A stretch of 64,000 nucleotides of DNA from Megachile rotundata (Eukaryota > Arthropoda > Insecta > Hymenoptera > Megachilidae): assembly GCF_050947335.1 (NCBI RefSeq), contig NW_027473471.1, positions 1 to 64,000 of the forward strand, given 5' to 3'. The notes under the pieces are model-generated. The model worked only from the letters and a program-made list of their open reading frames with translations. It did not search any database and had not been told where the DNA came from. Numbering within the stretch: the stretch's first letter is position 1; each line of letters starts with the position of its first letter. Positions 40,995-53,723 of this stretch are shown here, piece after piece. The position numbers and the translations under genes were made by a program.

Positions 40995-42585
40995 ATGTTA
41001 AGTTATCCTATCTGAGCACAATTTAGCACCACAATGAACAATTTTGCTCGTTTTGAACGAATTTTGCTCATTTTCGAACGATTCAGCCTCTAATTCGCAC
41101 ATATCCGCTGTAATTCGACTCTGTACTATCTAGTTATGTTAATTTATCCTATCTGAGCACAATTCAACACCACAATGAACAATTTTGCTCGTTTTGCACG
41201 AATTTTGCTCGCTTTGAACGAATTTTGCTCATTTTCGAACGATTCAGCCTCTAATTCGCACATATCCGCTGCAATTCGACTCTGTACTATCTAGTTATGT
41301 TAATTCATCCTATCTGAGCACAATTCAACACCACAATGAACAATTTTGCTCGTTTTGAACGAATTATGCTCATTTTCGCACGATTCAGCCTCTAATTCGC
41401 ACATATCCGCTGTAATTCGACTCTGTACTATCTAGTCATGTTAAGTTATCGTAACTGAGCACAATTCAACACCACAATGAACAATTTTGCTCGTTTTGAA
41501 CGAATTATGCTCATTTTCGCACGATTCAGCCTCTAATTCGCACATATCCGCTGCAATTCGACTCTGTACTATCTAGTTATGTTAAGTTATCCTATCTGAG
41601 CACAATTCGACACCACAACGAAGAATTTTGCTCGTTTTGCACGAATTATGCTCATTTTCGCACGAATCAGCCTCTAATTCGCACATATCCGTTGCAATTC
41701 GACTCTGTACTATATAGTTATGTTAATTTATCCTATCTGAGCACAATTCAACACCACAATGAACAATTTTGCTCGTTTTGCACGAATTTTGCTCGTTTTG
41801 AACGAATTTTGCTCATTTTCGAACGATTCAGCCTCTAATTCGCACATATCCGCTGTAATTCGAATCTGTACTATCTAGTTATGTTACGTTATCCTATCTG
41901 AGCACAATTCGACACCACAATGAACAATTTTGCTCGTTTTGCACGAATTATGCTCATTTTCGCACGATTCAGCCTCTAATTCGCACATATCCGCTGTAAT
42001 TCGACTCTGTACTATCTAGTCATGTTAAGTTATCGTAACTGAGCACAATTCAACACCACAATGAACAATTTTGCTCGTTTTGAACGAATTATGCTCATTT
42101 TCGCACGATTCAGCCTCTAATTCGCACATATCCGCTGTAATTCGACTCTGTACTATCTAGTTATGTTAACTTATCCTATCTGAGCACAATTCGACACCAC
42201 AATGAACAATTTTGCTCGTTTTGCACGAATTATGCTCATTTTCGCACGATTCAGCCTCTAATTCGCACATATCCGCTGTGATTCGACTCTGTCCCATCTA
42301 GTTATGTTAAGTTATCGTAACTGAGCACAATTCAACACCACAATGAACAATTTTGCTCGTTTTGAACGAATTATGCTCATTTTCGCACGATTCAGCCTCT
42401 AATTCGCACATATCCGCTGTAATTCGACTCTGTACTATCTAGTCATGTTAAGTTATCGTAACTGAGCACAATTCAGCACCACAATGAGCAATTTTGCTCG
42501 TTTTGAACGAATTATGCTCATTTTCGCACGATTCAGCCTCTAATTCGCACATATCCGTTGCAATTCGACTCTGTACTATCTAGTT
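40995..42585. repeat. Satellite segment, 11 monomers
   Basis: 1591 bp, equal to 9x141 + 2x161 (the 161-class monomers start at 41136 and 41720). It opens with an unusual AATTTAGCACC monomer. The order of variants (GAACGAATTTTGCTC, the 161-class GTTAATTTATCC monomer, GTTAATTCATCC, CACAACGAAGAATTTTG, CCGTTGCAATTCG) follows that at 34670-35697, with one monomer fewer. TATATAG replaces TATCTAG at 41713. Confidence 0.8.
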
Positions 42586-45500
42586 ATGTTAATTTATCCT
42601 ATCTGAGCACAATTCAACACCACAATGAACAATTTTGCTCGTTTTGCACGAATTTTGCTCGTTTTGAACGAATTTTGCTCATTTTCGAACGATTCAGCCT
42701 CTATTTCGCACATATCCGCTGTAATTCGACTCTGTACTATCTAGTTATGTTATGTTATCCTATCTGAGCACAATTCGACACCACAATGAACAATTTTGCT
42801 CGTTTTGAACGAATTATGCTCATTTTCGCACGATTCAGCCTCTAATTCGCACATATCCGCTGCAATTCGACTCTGTACTATCTAGTTATGTTAAGTTATC
42901 CTATCTGAGCACAATTCGACACCACAACGAAGAATTTTGCTCGTTTTGCACGAATTATGCTCATTTTCGCACGATTCAGCCTCTAATTCGCACATATCCG
43001 TTGCAATTCGACTCTGTACTATCTAGTTATGTTAATTTATCCTATCTGAGCACAATTCAACACCACAATGAACAATTTTGCTCGTTTTGCACGAATTTTG
43101 CTCGTTTTGAACGAATTTTGCTCATTTTCGAACGATTCAGCCTCTATTTCGCACATATCCGCTGTAATTCGACTCTGTACTATCTAGTTATGTTATGTTA
43201 TTCTATCTGAGCACAATTCGACACCACAATGAACAATTTTGCTCGTTTTGCACGAATTATGCTCATTTTCGCACGATTCAGCCTCTAATTCGCACATATC
43301 CGCTGTAATTCGTCTCTGTACTATCTAGTCATGTTAAGTTATCGTAACTGAGCACAATTCAACACCACAATGAACAATTTTGCTGGTTTTGAACGAATTA
43401 TGCTCATTTTCGCACGATTCAGCCTCTAATTCGCACATATCCGCTGTAATTCGACTCTGTACTATCTAGTTATGTTAAGTTATCCTATCTGAGCACAATT
43501 CGACACCACAATGAACAATTTTGCGCGTTTTGCACGAATTATGCTCATTTTCGCACGATTCAGCCTCTAATTCGCACATATCCGCTGTGATTCGACTCTG
43601 TACTATCTAGTTATGTTAAGTTATCCTATCTGAGCACAATTCGACACCACAATGAACAATTTTGCGCGTTTTGCACGAATTATGCTCATTTTCGCACGAT
43701 TCAGCCTCTAATTCGCACATATCCGCTGTGATTCGACTCTGTCCCATCTAGTTATGTTAAGTTATCGTAACTGAGCACAATTCAACACCACAATGAACAA
43801 TTTTGCTCGTTTTGAACGAATTATGCTCATTTTCGCACGATTCAGCCTCTAATTCGCACATATCCGCTGTAATTCGACTCTGTACTATCTAGTCATGTTA
43901 AGTTATCGTAACTGAGCACAATTCAGCACCACAATGAGCAATTTTGCTCGATTTGAACGAATTATGCTCATTTTCGCACGATTCAGCCTCTAATTCGCAC
44001 ATATCCGCTGTAATTCGACTCTGTACTATCTAGTTATGTTAAGTTATCCTATCTGAGCACAATTCAACACCACAACGAACAATTTTGCTCGTTTTGCACG
44101 AATTATGCTCATTTTCGCACGATTCAGCCTCTAATTCGCACATATCCGCTGTAACTCGACTCTGTACTATCTAGTCATGTTAAGTTATCGTAACTGAGCA
44201 CAATTCGACACCACAATGAACAATTTTGCTAGTTTTGAACGAATTATGCTAATTTTCGCACGATTCAGCCTCTAATTCGCACATATCCGCTGTAATTCGA
44301 CTCTGTACTATCTAGTTATGTTAAGTTATCCTATCTGAGCACAATTCAACACCACAATGAACAATTTTGCTCGTTTTGCACGAATTATGCTCATTTTCGC
44401 ACGATTCAGCCTCTAATTCGCACATATCCGCTGTGATTCGACTCTGTCCCATCTAGTTATGTTAAGTTATCGTAACTGAGCACAATTCAACACCACAATG
44501 AACAATTTTGCTCGTTTTGAACGAATTATGCTCATTTTCGCACGATTCAGCCTCTAAATCGCACATATCCGCTGTAATTCGACTCTGTACTATCTAGTCA
44601 TGTTAAGTTATCGTAACTGAGCACAATTCAGCACCACAATGAACAATTTTGCTCGTTTTGAACGAATTATGCTCATTTTCGCACGATTCAGCCTCTAATT
44701 CGCACATATCCGCTGTAATTCGACTCTGTACTATCTAGTTATGTTAAGTTATCCTATCTGAGCACAATTCAACTCCACAATGAACATTTTTGCTCGTATT
44801 GCACGAATTTTGCTCGTTTTGCACGAATTATGCTCATTTTCGCACGATTCAGCCTCTAATTCGCACATATCCGCTGTAATTCGACTCTGTACTATCTACT
44901 TATGTTAAGTTATCCCATCTGAGCACAATTCAACACCACAATGAACAATTTTGCTCGTTTTGCACGAATTATGCTCATTTTCGCACGATTCAGCCTCTAA
45001 TTCGCACATATCCGCTGTAATTCGACTCTGTACTATCTAGTCATGTTAAGTTATCCTATCTGAGCACAATTCAACACCACAATGAACAATTTCGCTGGTT
45101 TTGAACGAATTATGCTCATTTTCGCACGATTCAGCCTCTAATTCGCACATATCCGCTGTAATTCGACTCTGTACTATCTAGTTATGTTAAGTTATCCTAT
45201 CTGAGCACAATTCAACACCACAAACAACATTTTTGCTCGTTTTGCACGAATTTTGCTCGTTTTGCACGAATTACGCTCATTTTCGTACGATTCAGCCTCT
45301 AATTCGCACATATCCGCTGTAATTCGACTCTGTACTATCTAGTCATGTTAAGTTATCGTAACTGAGCACAATTCAACACCACAACGAACAATTTTGCTCG
45401 TTTTGCACGAATTATGCTCATTTTCGCACGATTCAGCCTCTAATTCGCACATATCCGCTGTAACTCGACTCTGTACTATCTAGTCATGTTAAGTTATCGT

Positions 45501-48500
45501 AACTGAGCACAATTCAACACCACAATGAACAATTTTGCTGGTTTTGAACGAATTATGCTAATTTTCGCACGATTCAGCCTCTAATTCGCACATATCCGCT
45601 GTAATTCGACTCTGTACTATCTAGTTATGTTAAGTTATCCTATCTGAGCACAATTCAACACCACAATGAACAATTTTGCTCGTTTTGCACGAATTATGCT
45701 CATTTTCGCACGATTCAGCCTCTAATTCGCACATATCCGCTGTGATTCGACTCTGTCCCATCTAGTTATGTTAAGTTATCGTAACTGAGCACAATTCAAC
45801 ACCACAATGAACAATTTTGCTCGTTTTGAACGAATTATGCTCATTTTCGCACGATTCAGCCTCTAAATCGCACATATCCGCTGTAATTCGACTCTGTACT
45901 ATCTAGTCATGTTAAGTTATCGTAACTGAGCACAATTCAGCACCACAATGAACAATTTTGCTCGTTTTGAACGAATTATGCTCATTTTCGCACGATTCAG
46001 CCTCTAATTCGCACATATCCGCTGTAATTCGACTCTGTACTATCTAGTTATGTTATGTTATCCTATCTGAGCACAATTCAACACCACAATGAACATTTTT
46101 GCTCGTTTTGCACGAATTTTGCTCGTTTTGCACGAATTATGCTCATTTTCGCACGATTCAGCCTCTAATTCGCACATATCCGCTGTAATTCGACTCTGTA
46201 CTATCTAGTTATGTTAAGTTATCCTATCTGAGCACAATTCAACACCACAATGAACAATTTTGCTCGTTTTGCACGAATTATGCTCATTTTCGCACGATTC
46301 AGCCTCTAATTCGCACATATCCGCTGTAATTCGACTCTGTACTATCTAGTCATGTTAAGTTATCGTAACTGAGCACAATTCAACACCACAATGAACAATT
46401 TTGCTCGTTTTGAACGAATTATGCTCATTTTCGCACGATTCAGCCTCTAATTCGCACATATCCGCTGTAATTCGACTCTGTACTATCTAGTTATGTTAAG
46501 TTATCCTATCTGAGCACAATTCAACACCACAATGAACAATTTTGCTGGTTTTGAACGAATTATGCTCATTTTCGCACGATTCAGCCTCTAATTCGCACAT
46601 ATCCGCTGTAATTCGACTCTGTACTATCTAGTTATGTTAAGTTATCCTATCTGAGCACAATTCAACACCACAATCAACATTTTTGCTCGTTTTGCACGAA
46701 TTTTGCTCGTTTTGCACGAATTACGCTCATTTTCGTACGATTCAGCCTCTAATTCGCACATATCCGCTGTAATTCGACTCTGTACTATCTAGTCATGTTA
46801 AGTTATCGTAACTGAGCACAATTCAACACCACAATGAACAATTTTGCTCGTTTTGGACGAATTATGCTCATTTTCGCACGATTCAGCCTCTAATTCGCAC
46901 GTATCCGCTGTAATTCGACTCTGTACTATCTAGTCATGTTAAGTTATCGTAACTGAGCACAATTCAACACCACAACGAACAATTTTGCTCGTTTTGAACG
47001 AATTTTGCTCATTTTCGAACGATTCAGCCTCTAATTCGCACATATCCGCTGTAATTCGACTCTGTACTATCTAGTCATGTTAAGTTATCGTAACTGAGCA
47101 CAATTCAACACCACAATGAACAATTTTGCTCGTTTTGAACGAATTATGCTCATTTTCGCACGATTCAGCCTCTAATTCGCACATATCCGCTGTAATTCGA
47201 CTCTGTACTATCTAGTTATGTTAAGTTATCCTATCTGAGCACAATTCGACACCACAATGAACAATTTTGCTAGTTTTGAACGAATTATGCTCATTTTCGC
47301 ACGATTCAGCCTCTAATTCGCACATATCCGCTGTATTTCGACTCTGTACTATCTAGTCATGTTAAGTTATCGTAACTGAGCACAATTCAACACCACAATG
47401 AACAATTTTGCTGGTTTTGAACGAATTATGCTCATTTTCGCACGATTCAGCCTCTAATTCGCACATATCCGCTGTAATTCGACTCTGTACTATCTAGTTA
47501 TGTTAAGTTATCCTATCTGAGCACAATTTAGCACCACAATGAACAATTTTGCTCGTTTTGAACGAATTTTGCTCATTTTCGAACGATTCAGCCTCTAATT
47601 CGCACATATCCGCTGTAATTCGACTCTGTACTATCTAGTTATGTTAATTTATCCTATCTGAGCACAATTCAACACCACAATGAACAATTTTGCTCGTTTT
47701 GCACGAATTTTGCTCGCTTTGACCGAATTTTGCTCATTTTCGAACGATTCAGCCTCTAATTCGCACATATCCGCTGCAATTCGACTCTGTACTATCTAGT
47801 TATGTTAATTCATCCTATCTGAGCACAATTCAACACCACAATGAACAATTTTGCTCGTTTTGAACGAATTATGCTCATTTTCGCACGATTCAGCCTCTAA
47901 TTCGCACATATCCGCTGTAATTCGACTCTGTACTATCTAGTCATGTTAAGTTATCGTAACTGAGCACAATTCAACACCACAATGAACAATTTTGCTCGTT
48001 TTGAACGAATTATGCTCATTTTCGCACGATTCAGCCTCTAATTCGCACATATCCGCTGCAATTCGACTCTGTACTATCTAGTTATGTTAAGTTATCCTAT
48101 CTGAGCACAATTCGACACCACAACGAAGAATTTTGCTCGTTTTGCACGAATTATGCTCATTTTCGCACGAATCAGCCTCTAATTCGCACATATCCGTTGC
48201 AATTCGACTCTGTACTATCTAGTTATGTTAATTTATCCTATCTGAGCACAATTCAACACCACAATGAACAATTTTGCTCGTTTTGCACGAATTTTGCTCG
48301 TTTTGAACGAATTTTGCTCATTTTCGAACGATTCAGCCTCTAATTCGCACATATCCGCTGTAATTCGAATCTGTACTATCTAGTTATGTTACGTTATCCT
48401 ATCTGAGCACAATTCGACACCACAATGAACAATTTTGCTCGTTTTGCACGAATTATGCTCATTTTCGCACGATTCAGCCTCTAATTCGCACATATCCGCT

Positions 48501-49090
48501 GTAATTCGACTCTGTACTATCTAGTCATGTTAAGTTATCGTAACTGAGCACAATTCAACACCACAATGAACAATTTTGCTCGTTTTGAACGAATTATGCT
48601 CATTTTCGCACGATTCAGCCTCTAATTCGCACATATCCGCTGTAATTCGACTCTGTACTATCTAGTTATGTTAACTTATCCTATCTGAGCACAATTCGAC
48701 ACCACAATGAACAATTTTGCTCGTTTTGCACGAATTATGCTCATTTTCGCACGATTCAGCCTCTAATTCGCACATATCCGCTGTGATTCGACTCTGTCCC
48801 ATCTAGTTATGTTAAGTTATCGTAACTGAGCACAATTCAACACCACAATGAACAATTTTGCTCGTTTTGAACGAATTATGCTCATTTTCGCACGATTCAG
48901 CCTCTAATTCGCACATATCCGCTGTAATTCGACTCTGTACTATCTAGTCATGTTAAGTTATCGTAACTGAGCACAATTCAGCACCACAATGAGCAATTTT
49001 GCTCGTTTTGAACGAATTATGCTCATTTTCGCACGATTCAGCCTCTAATTCGCACATATCCGTTGCAATTCGACTCTGTACTATCTAGTT
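42586..49090. repeat. Doublet-marked unit 1, 45 monomers, 6505 bp
   Basis: It runs from one pair of 161-class monomers to the next equivalent pair at 49091. The length equals 37x141 + 8x161. The pair (42586 and 43029, 443 bp apart, two 141-bp monomers between) is marked by CCGTTGCAATTCG just before and CCTCTATTTCGC inside. Two consecutive GCGCG monomers follow at 43472 and 43613. The stretch 44036-45344 has no counterpart in the same order in the next copy. Confidence 0.8.
43472..43753. repeat. Single-monomer tandem duplication
   Basis: Monomers 43472-43612 and 43613-43753 both carry CGACACCACAATG, TTTTGCGCGTTTTG and CCGCTGTGATTCG. The first ends CTGTACTATCTAG and the second CTGTCCCATCTAG. 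The matching locus at 49977-50117 has one such monomer, and the offset between the two regions changes by exactly 141 bp at this point. Confidence 0.88.
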
Positions 49091-50399
49091 ATGTTAATTT
49101 ATCCTATCTGAGCACAATTCAACACCACAATGAACAATTTTGCTCGTTTTGCACGAATTTTGCTCGTTTTGAACGAATTTTGCTCATTTTCGAACGATTC
49201 AGCCTCTATTTCGCACATATCCGCTGTAATTCGACTCTGTACTATCTAGTTATGTTATGTTATCCTATCTGAGCACAATTCGACACCACAATGAACAATT
49301 TTGCTCGTTTTGAACGAATTATGCTCATTTTCGCACGATTCAGCCTCTAATTCGCACATATCCGCTGCAATTCGACTCTGTACTATCTAGTTATGTTAAG
49401 TTATCCTATCTGAGCACAATTCGACACCACAACGAAGAATTTTGCTCGTTTTGCACGAATTATGCTCATTTTCGCACGATTCAGCCTCTAATTCGCACAT
49501 ATCCGTTGCAATTCGACTCTGTACTATCTAGTTATGTTAATTTATCCTATCTGAGCACAATTCAACACCACAATGAACAATTTTGCTCGTTTTGCACGAA
49601 TTTTGCTCGTTTTGAACGAATTTTGCTCATTTTCGAACGATTCAGCCTCTATTTCGCACATATCCGCTGTAATTCGACTCTGTACTATCTAGTTATGTTA
49701 TGTTATCCTATCTGAGCACAATTCGACACCACAATGAACAATTTTGCTCGTTTTGCACGAATTATGCTCATTTTCGCACGATTCAGCCTCTAATTCGCAC
49801 ATATCCGCTGTAATTCGTCTCTGTACTATCTAGTCATGTTAAGTTATCGTAACTGAGCACAATTCAACACCACAATGAACAATTTTGCTGGTTTTGAACG
49901 AATTATGCTCATTTTCGCACGATTCAGCCTCTAATTCGCACATATCCGCTGTAATTCGACTCTGTACTATCTAGTTATGTTAAGTTATCCTATCTGAGCA
50001 CAATTCGACACCACAATGAACAATTTTGCGCGTTTTGCACGAATTATGCTCATTTTCGCACGATTCAGCCTCTAATTCGCACATATCCGCTGTGATTCGA
50101 CTCTGTCCCATCTAGTTATGTTAAGTTATCGTAACTGAGCACAATTCAACACCACAATGAACAATTTTGCTCGTTTTGAACGAATTATGCTCATTTTCGC
50201 ACGATTCAGCCTCTAATTCGCACATATCCGCTGTAATTCGACTCTGTACAATCTAGTCATGTTAAGTTATCGTAACTGAGCACAATTCAGCACCACAATG
50301 AGCAATTTTGCTCGATTTGAACGAATTATGCTCATTTTCGCACGATTCAGCCTCTAATTCGCACATATCCGCTGTAATTCGACTCTGTACTATCTAGTT
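45345..50399. repeat. 6.5-kb offset repeat, right copy
   Basis: Counterpart of 38840-44035, at offsets of 6505 then 6364 bp. It differs by a type B head in its first monomer, GACCGAATTTTG near 47721, TATCTAG in place of TATATAG at 48218, GTACAATCTAG at 50247, and one GCGCG monomer in place of two. The two copies are separated by 44036-45344, which is satellite too. Confidence 0.85.
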
Positions 50400-51266
50400 A
50401 TGTTAAGTTATCCTATCTGAGCACAATTCAACACCACAATGAACAATTTTGCTCGTTTTGCACGAATTATGCTCATTTTCGCACGATTCAGCCTCTAATT
50501 CGCACATATCCGCTGTAATTCGACTCTGTACTATCTAGTCATGTTAAGTTATCGTAACTGAGCACAATTCAACACCACAATGAACAATTTCGCTCGTTTT
50601 GAACGAATTATGCTCATTTTCGCACGATTCAGCCTCTAATTCGCACATATCCGCTGTAATTCGACTCTGTACTATCTAGTTATGTTAAGTTATCCTATCT
50701 GAGCACAATTCAACACCACAATGAACAATTTCGCTGGTTTTGAACGAATTATGCTCATTTTCGCACGATTCAGCCTCTAATTCGCACATATCCGCTGTAA
50801 TTCGACTCTGTACTATCTAGTTATGTTAAGTTATCCTATCTGACCACAATTCAACACCACAATCAACATTTTTGCTCGTTTTGCACGAATTTTGCTCGTT
50901 TTGCACGAATTACGCTCATTTTCGTACGATTCAGCCTCTAATTCGCACATATCCGCTGTAATTCGACTCTGTACTATCTAGTCATGTTAAGTTATCGTAA
51001 CTGAGCACAATTCAACACCACAATGAACAATTTTGCTCGTTTTGGACGAATTATGCTCATTTTCGCACGATTCAGCCTCTAATTCGCACATATCCGCTGT
51101 AATTCGACTCTGTACTATCTAGTCATGTTAAGTTATCGTAACTGAGCACAATTCAACACCACAACGAACAATTTTGCTCGTTTTGAACGAATTATGCTCA
51201 TTTTCGCACGATTCAGCCTCTAATTCGCACATTATCCGTTGCAATTCGACTCTGTACTATCTAGTT
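49091..51266. repeat. Doublet-marked unit 2, 15 monomers, 2176 bp
   Basis: The length equals 12x141 + 3x161 + 1. The odd base is the extra T in CACATTATCCG near 51232. It begins with the 161-class pair at 49091 and 49534. After the CAGCACC/GAGC monomer (50288) it continues with TTTCGCTCG, TTTCGCTGG and CAATCAACATTTTTG (50860) monomers. It is repeated in tandem by the next unit. Confidence 0.85.
50400..50540. repeat. Representative 141-bp monomer (type A)
   Basis: This is a typical 141-bp unit, bounded by the next ATGTTAAG at 50541. It has 35 C, 19 G, 38 A and 49 T, so about 38% GC with a strong C over G bias on the + strand. It holds seven CpG where composition predicts about 4.7. Internal echoes lie 20-21 bp apart: ACAATT at monomer positions 24 and 44, TGCTC at 51 and 71, and TAATTCG at 97 and 117. 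The start phase is a convention chosen for this annotation, since a tandem repeat has no natural start. Confidence 0.95.
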
Positions 51267-53723
51267 ATGTTAATTTATCCTATCTGAGCACAATTCAACA
51301 CCACAATGAACAATTTTGCTCGTTTTGCACGAATTTTGCTCGTTTTGAACGAATTTTGCTCATTTTCGAACGATTCAGCCTCTATTTCGCACATATCCGC
51401 TGTAATTCGACTCTGTACTATCTAGTTATGTTATGTTATCCTATCTGAGCACAATTCGACACCACAATGAACAATTTTGCTCGTTTTGAACGAATTATGC
51501 TCATTTTCGCACGATTCAGCCTCTAATTCGCACATATCCGCTGCAATTCGACTCTGTACTATCTAGTTATGTTAAGTTATCCTATCTGAGCACAATTCGA
51601 CACCACAACGAAGAATTTTGCTCGTTTTGCACGAATTATGCTCATTTTCGCACGATTCAGCCTCTAATTCGCACATATCCGTTGCAATTCGACTCTGTAC
51701 TATCTAGTTATGTTAATTTATCCTATCTGAGCACAATTCAACACCACAATGAACAATTTTGCTCGTTTTGCACGAATTTTGCTCGTTTTGAACGAATTTT
51801 GCTCATTTTCGAACGATTCAGCCTCTATTTCGCACATATCCGCTGTAATTCGACTCTGTACTATCTAGTTATGTTATGTTATCCTATCTGAGCACAATTC
51901 GACACCACAATGAACAATTTTGCTCGTTTTGCACGAATTATGCTCATTTTCGCACGATTCAGCCTCTAATTCGCACATATCCGCTGTAATTCGTCTCTGT
52001 ACTATCTAGTCATGTTAAGTTATCGTAACTGAGCACAATTCAACACCACAATGAACAATTTTGCTGGTTTTGAACGAATTATGCTCATTTTCGCACGATT
52101 CAGCCTCTAATTCGCACATATCCGCTGTAATTCGACTCTGTACTATCTAGTTATGTTAAGTTATCCTATCTGAGCACAATTCGACACCACAATGAACAAT
52201 TTTGCGCGTTTTGCACGAATTATGCTCATTTTCGCACGATTCAGCCTCTAATTCGCACATATCCGCTGTGATTCGACTCTGTCCCATCTAGTTATGTTAA
52301 GTTATCGTAACTGAGCACAATTCAACACCACAATGAACAATTTTGCTCGTTTTGAACGAATTATGCTCATTTTCGCACGATTCAGCCTCTAATTCGCACA
52401 TATCCGCTGTAATTCGACTCTGTACTATCTAGTCATGTTAAGTTATCGTAACTGAGCACAATTCAGCACCACAATGAGCAATTTTGCTCGATTTGAACGA
52501 ATTATGCTCATTTTCGCACGATTCAGCCTCTAATTCGCACATATCCGCTGTAATTCGACTCTGTACTATCTAGTTATGTTAAGTTATCCTATCTGAGCAC
52601 AATTCAACACCACAACGAACAATTTTGCTCGTTTTGCACGAATTATGCTCATTTTCGCACGATTCAGCCTCTAATTCGCACATATCCGCTGTAACTCGAC
52701 TCTGTACTATCTAGTCATGTTAAGTTATCGTAACTGAGCACAATTCAACACCACAATGAACAATTTTGCTGGTTTTGAACGAATTATGCTAATTTTCGCA
52801 CGATTCAGCCTCTAATTCGCACATATCCGCTGTAATTCGACTCTGTACTATCTAGTTATGTTAAGTTATCCTATCTGAGCACAATTCAACACCACAATGA
52901 ACAATTTTGCTCGTTTTGCACGAATTATGCTCATTTTCGCACGATTCAGCCTCTAATTCGCACATATCCGCTGTAATTCGACTCTGTACTATCTAGTCAT
53001 GTTAAGTTATCGTAACTGAGCACAATTCAACACCACAATGAACAATTTCGCTCGTTTTGAACGAATTATGCTCATTTTCGCACGATTCAGCCTCTAATTC
53101 GCACATATCCGCTGTAATTCGACTCTGTACTATCTAGTTATGTTAAGTTATCCTATCTGAGCACAATTCAACACCACAATGAACAATTTCGCTGGTTTTG
53201 AACGAATTATGCTCATTTTCGCACGATTCAGCCTCTAATTCGCACATATCCGCTGTAATTCGACTCTGTACTATCTAGTTATGTTAAGTTATCCTATCTG
53301 AGCACAATTCAACACCACAATCAACATTTTTGCTCGTTTTGCACGAATTTTGCTCGTTTTGCACGAATTACGCTCATTTTCGTACGATTCAGCCTCTAAT
53401 TCGCACATATCCGCTGTAATTCGACTCTGTACTATCTAGTCATGTTAAGTTATCGTAACTGAGCACAATTCAACACCACAATGAACAATTTTGCTCGTTT
53501 TGGACGAATTATGCTCATTTTCGCACGATTCAGCCTCTAATTCGCACATATCCGCTGTAATTCGACTCTGTACTATCTAGTCATGTTAAGTTATCGTAAC
53601 TGAGCACAATTCAACACCACAACGAACAATTTTGCTCGTTTTGAACGAATTATGCTCATTTTCGCACGATTCAGCCTCTAATTCGCACATATCCGTTGCA
53701 ATTCGACTCTGTACTATCTAGTT
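51267..53723. repeat. Doublet-marked unit 3, 17 monomers, 2457 bp
   Basis: The length equals 14x141 + 3x161. It is the same as unit 2 up to about 52570, then has two more monomers (CACAACGAAC with GTAACTCGAC, and GCTGG with ATGCTAATTTTCG). After that it rejoins the unit 2 order at an offset of 2457 bp. The two added monomers also occur at 38840-39121, so they may be ancestral and lost from unit 2. Confidence 0.85.

Larger units (their letters stand above)
38840..44035. repeat. 6.5-kb offset repeat, left copy
   Basis: It matches 45345-50399 at a constant offset of 6505 bp up to 43612, and at 6364 bp (one monomer less) from there to 44035. Shared markers include GTAACTCGAC (38955/45460), CCTCTAAATCGC, CAATCAACATTTTTG (40161/46666), GCTTTG in a 161-class monomer (41136/47641) and the pair of 161-class monomers at 42586 and 43029. 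The first monomer has head type A here and type B in the right copy, so the junction lies inside it. Confidence 0.85.
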
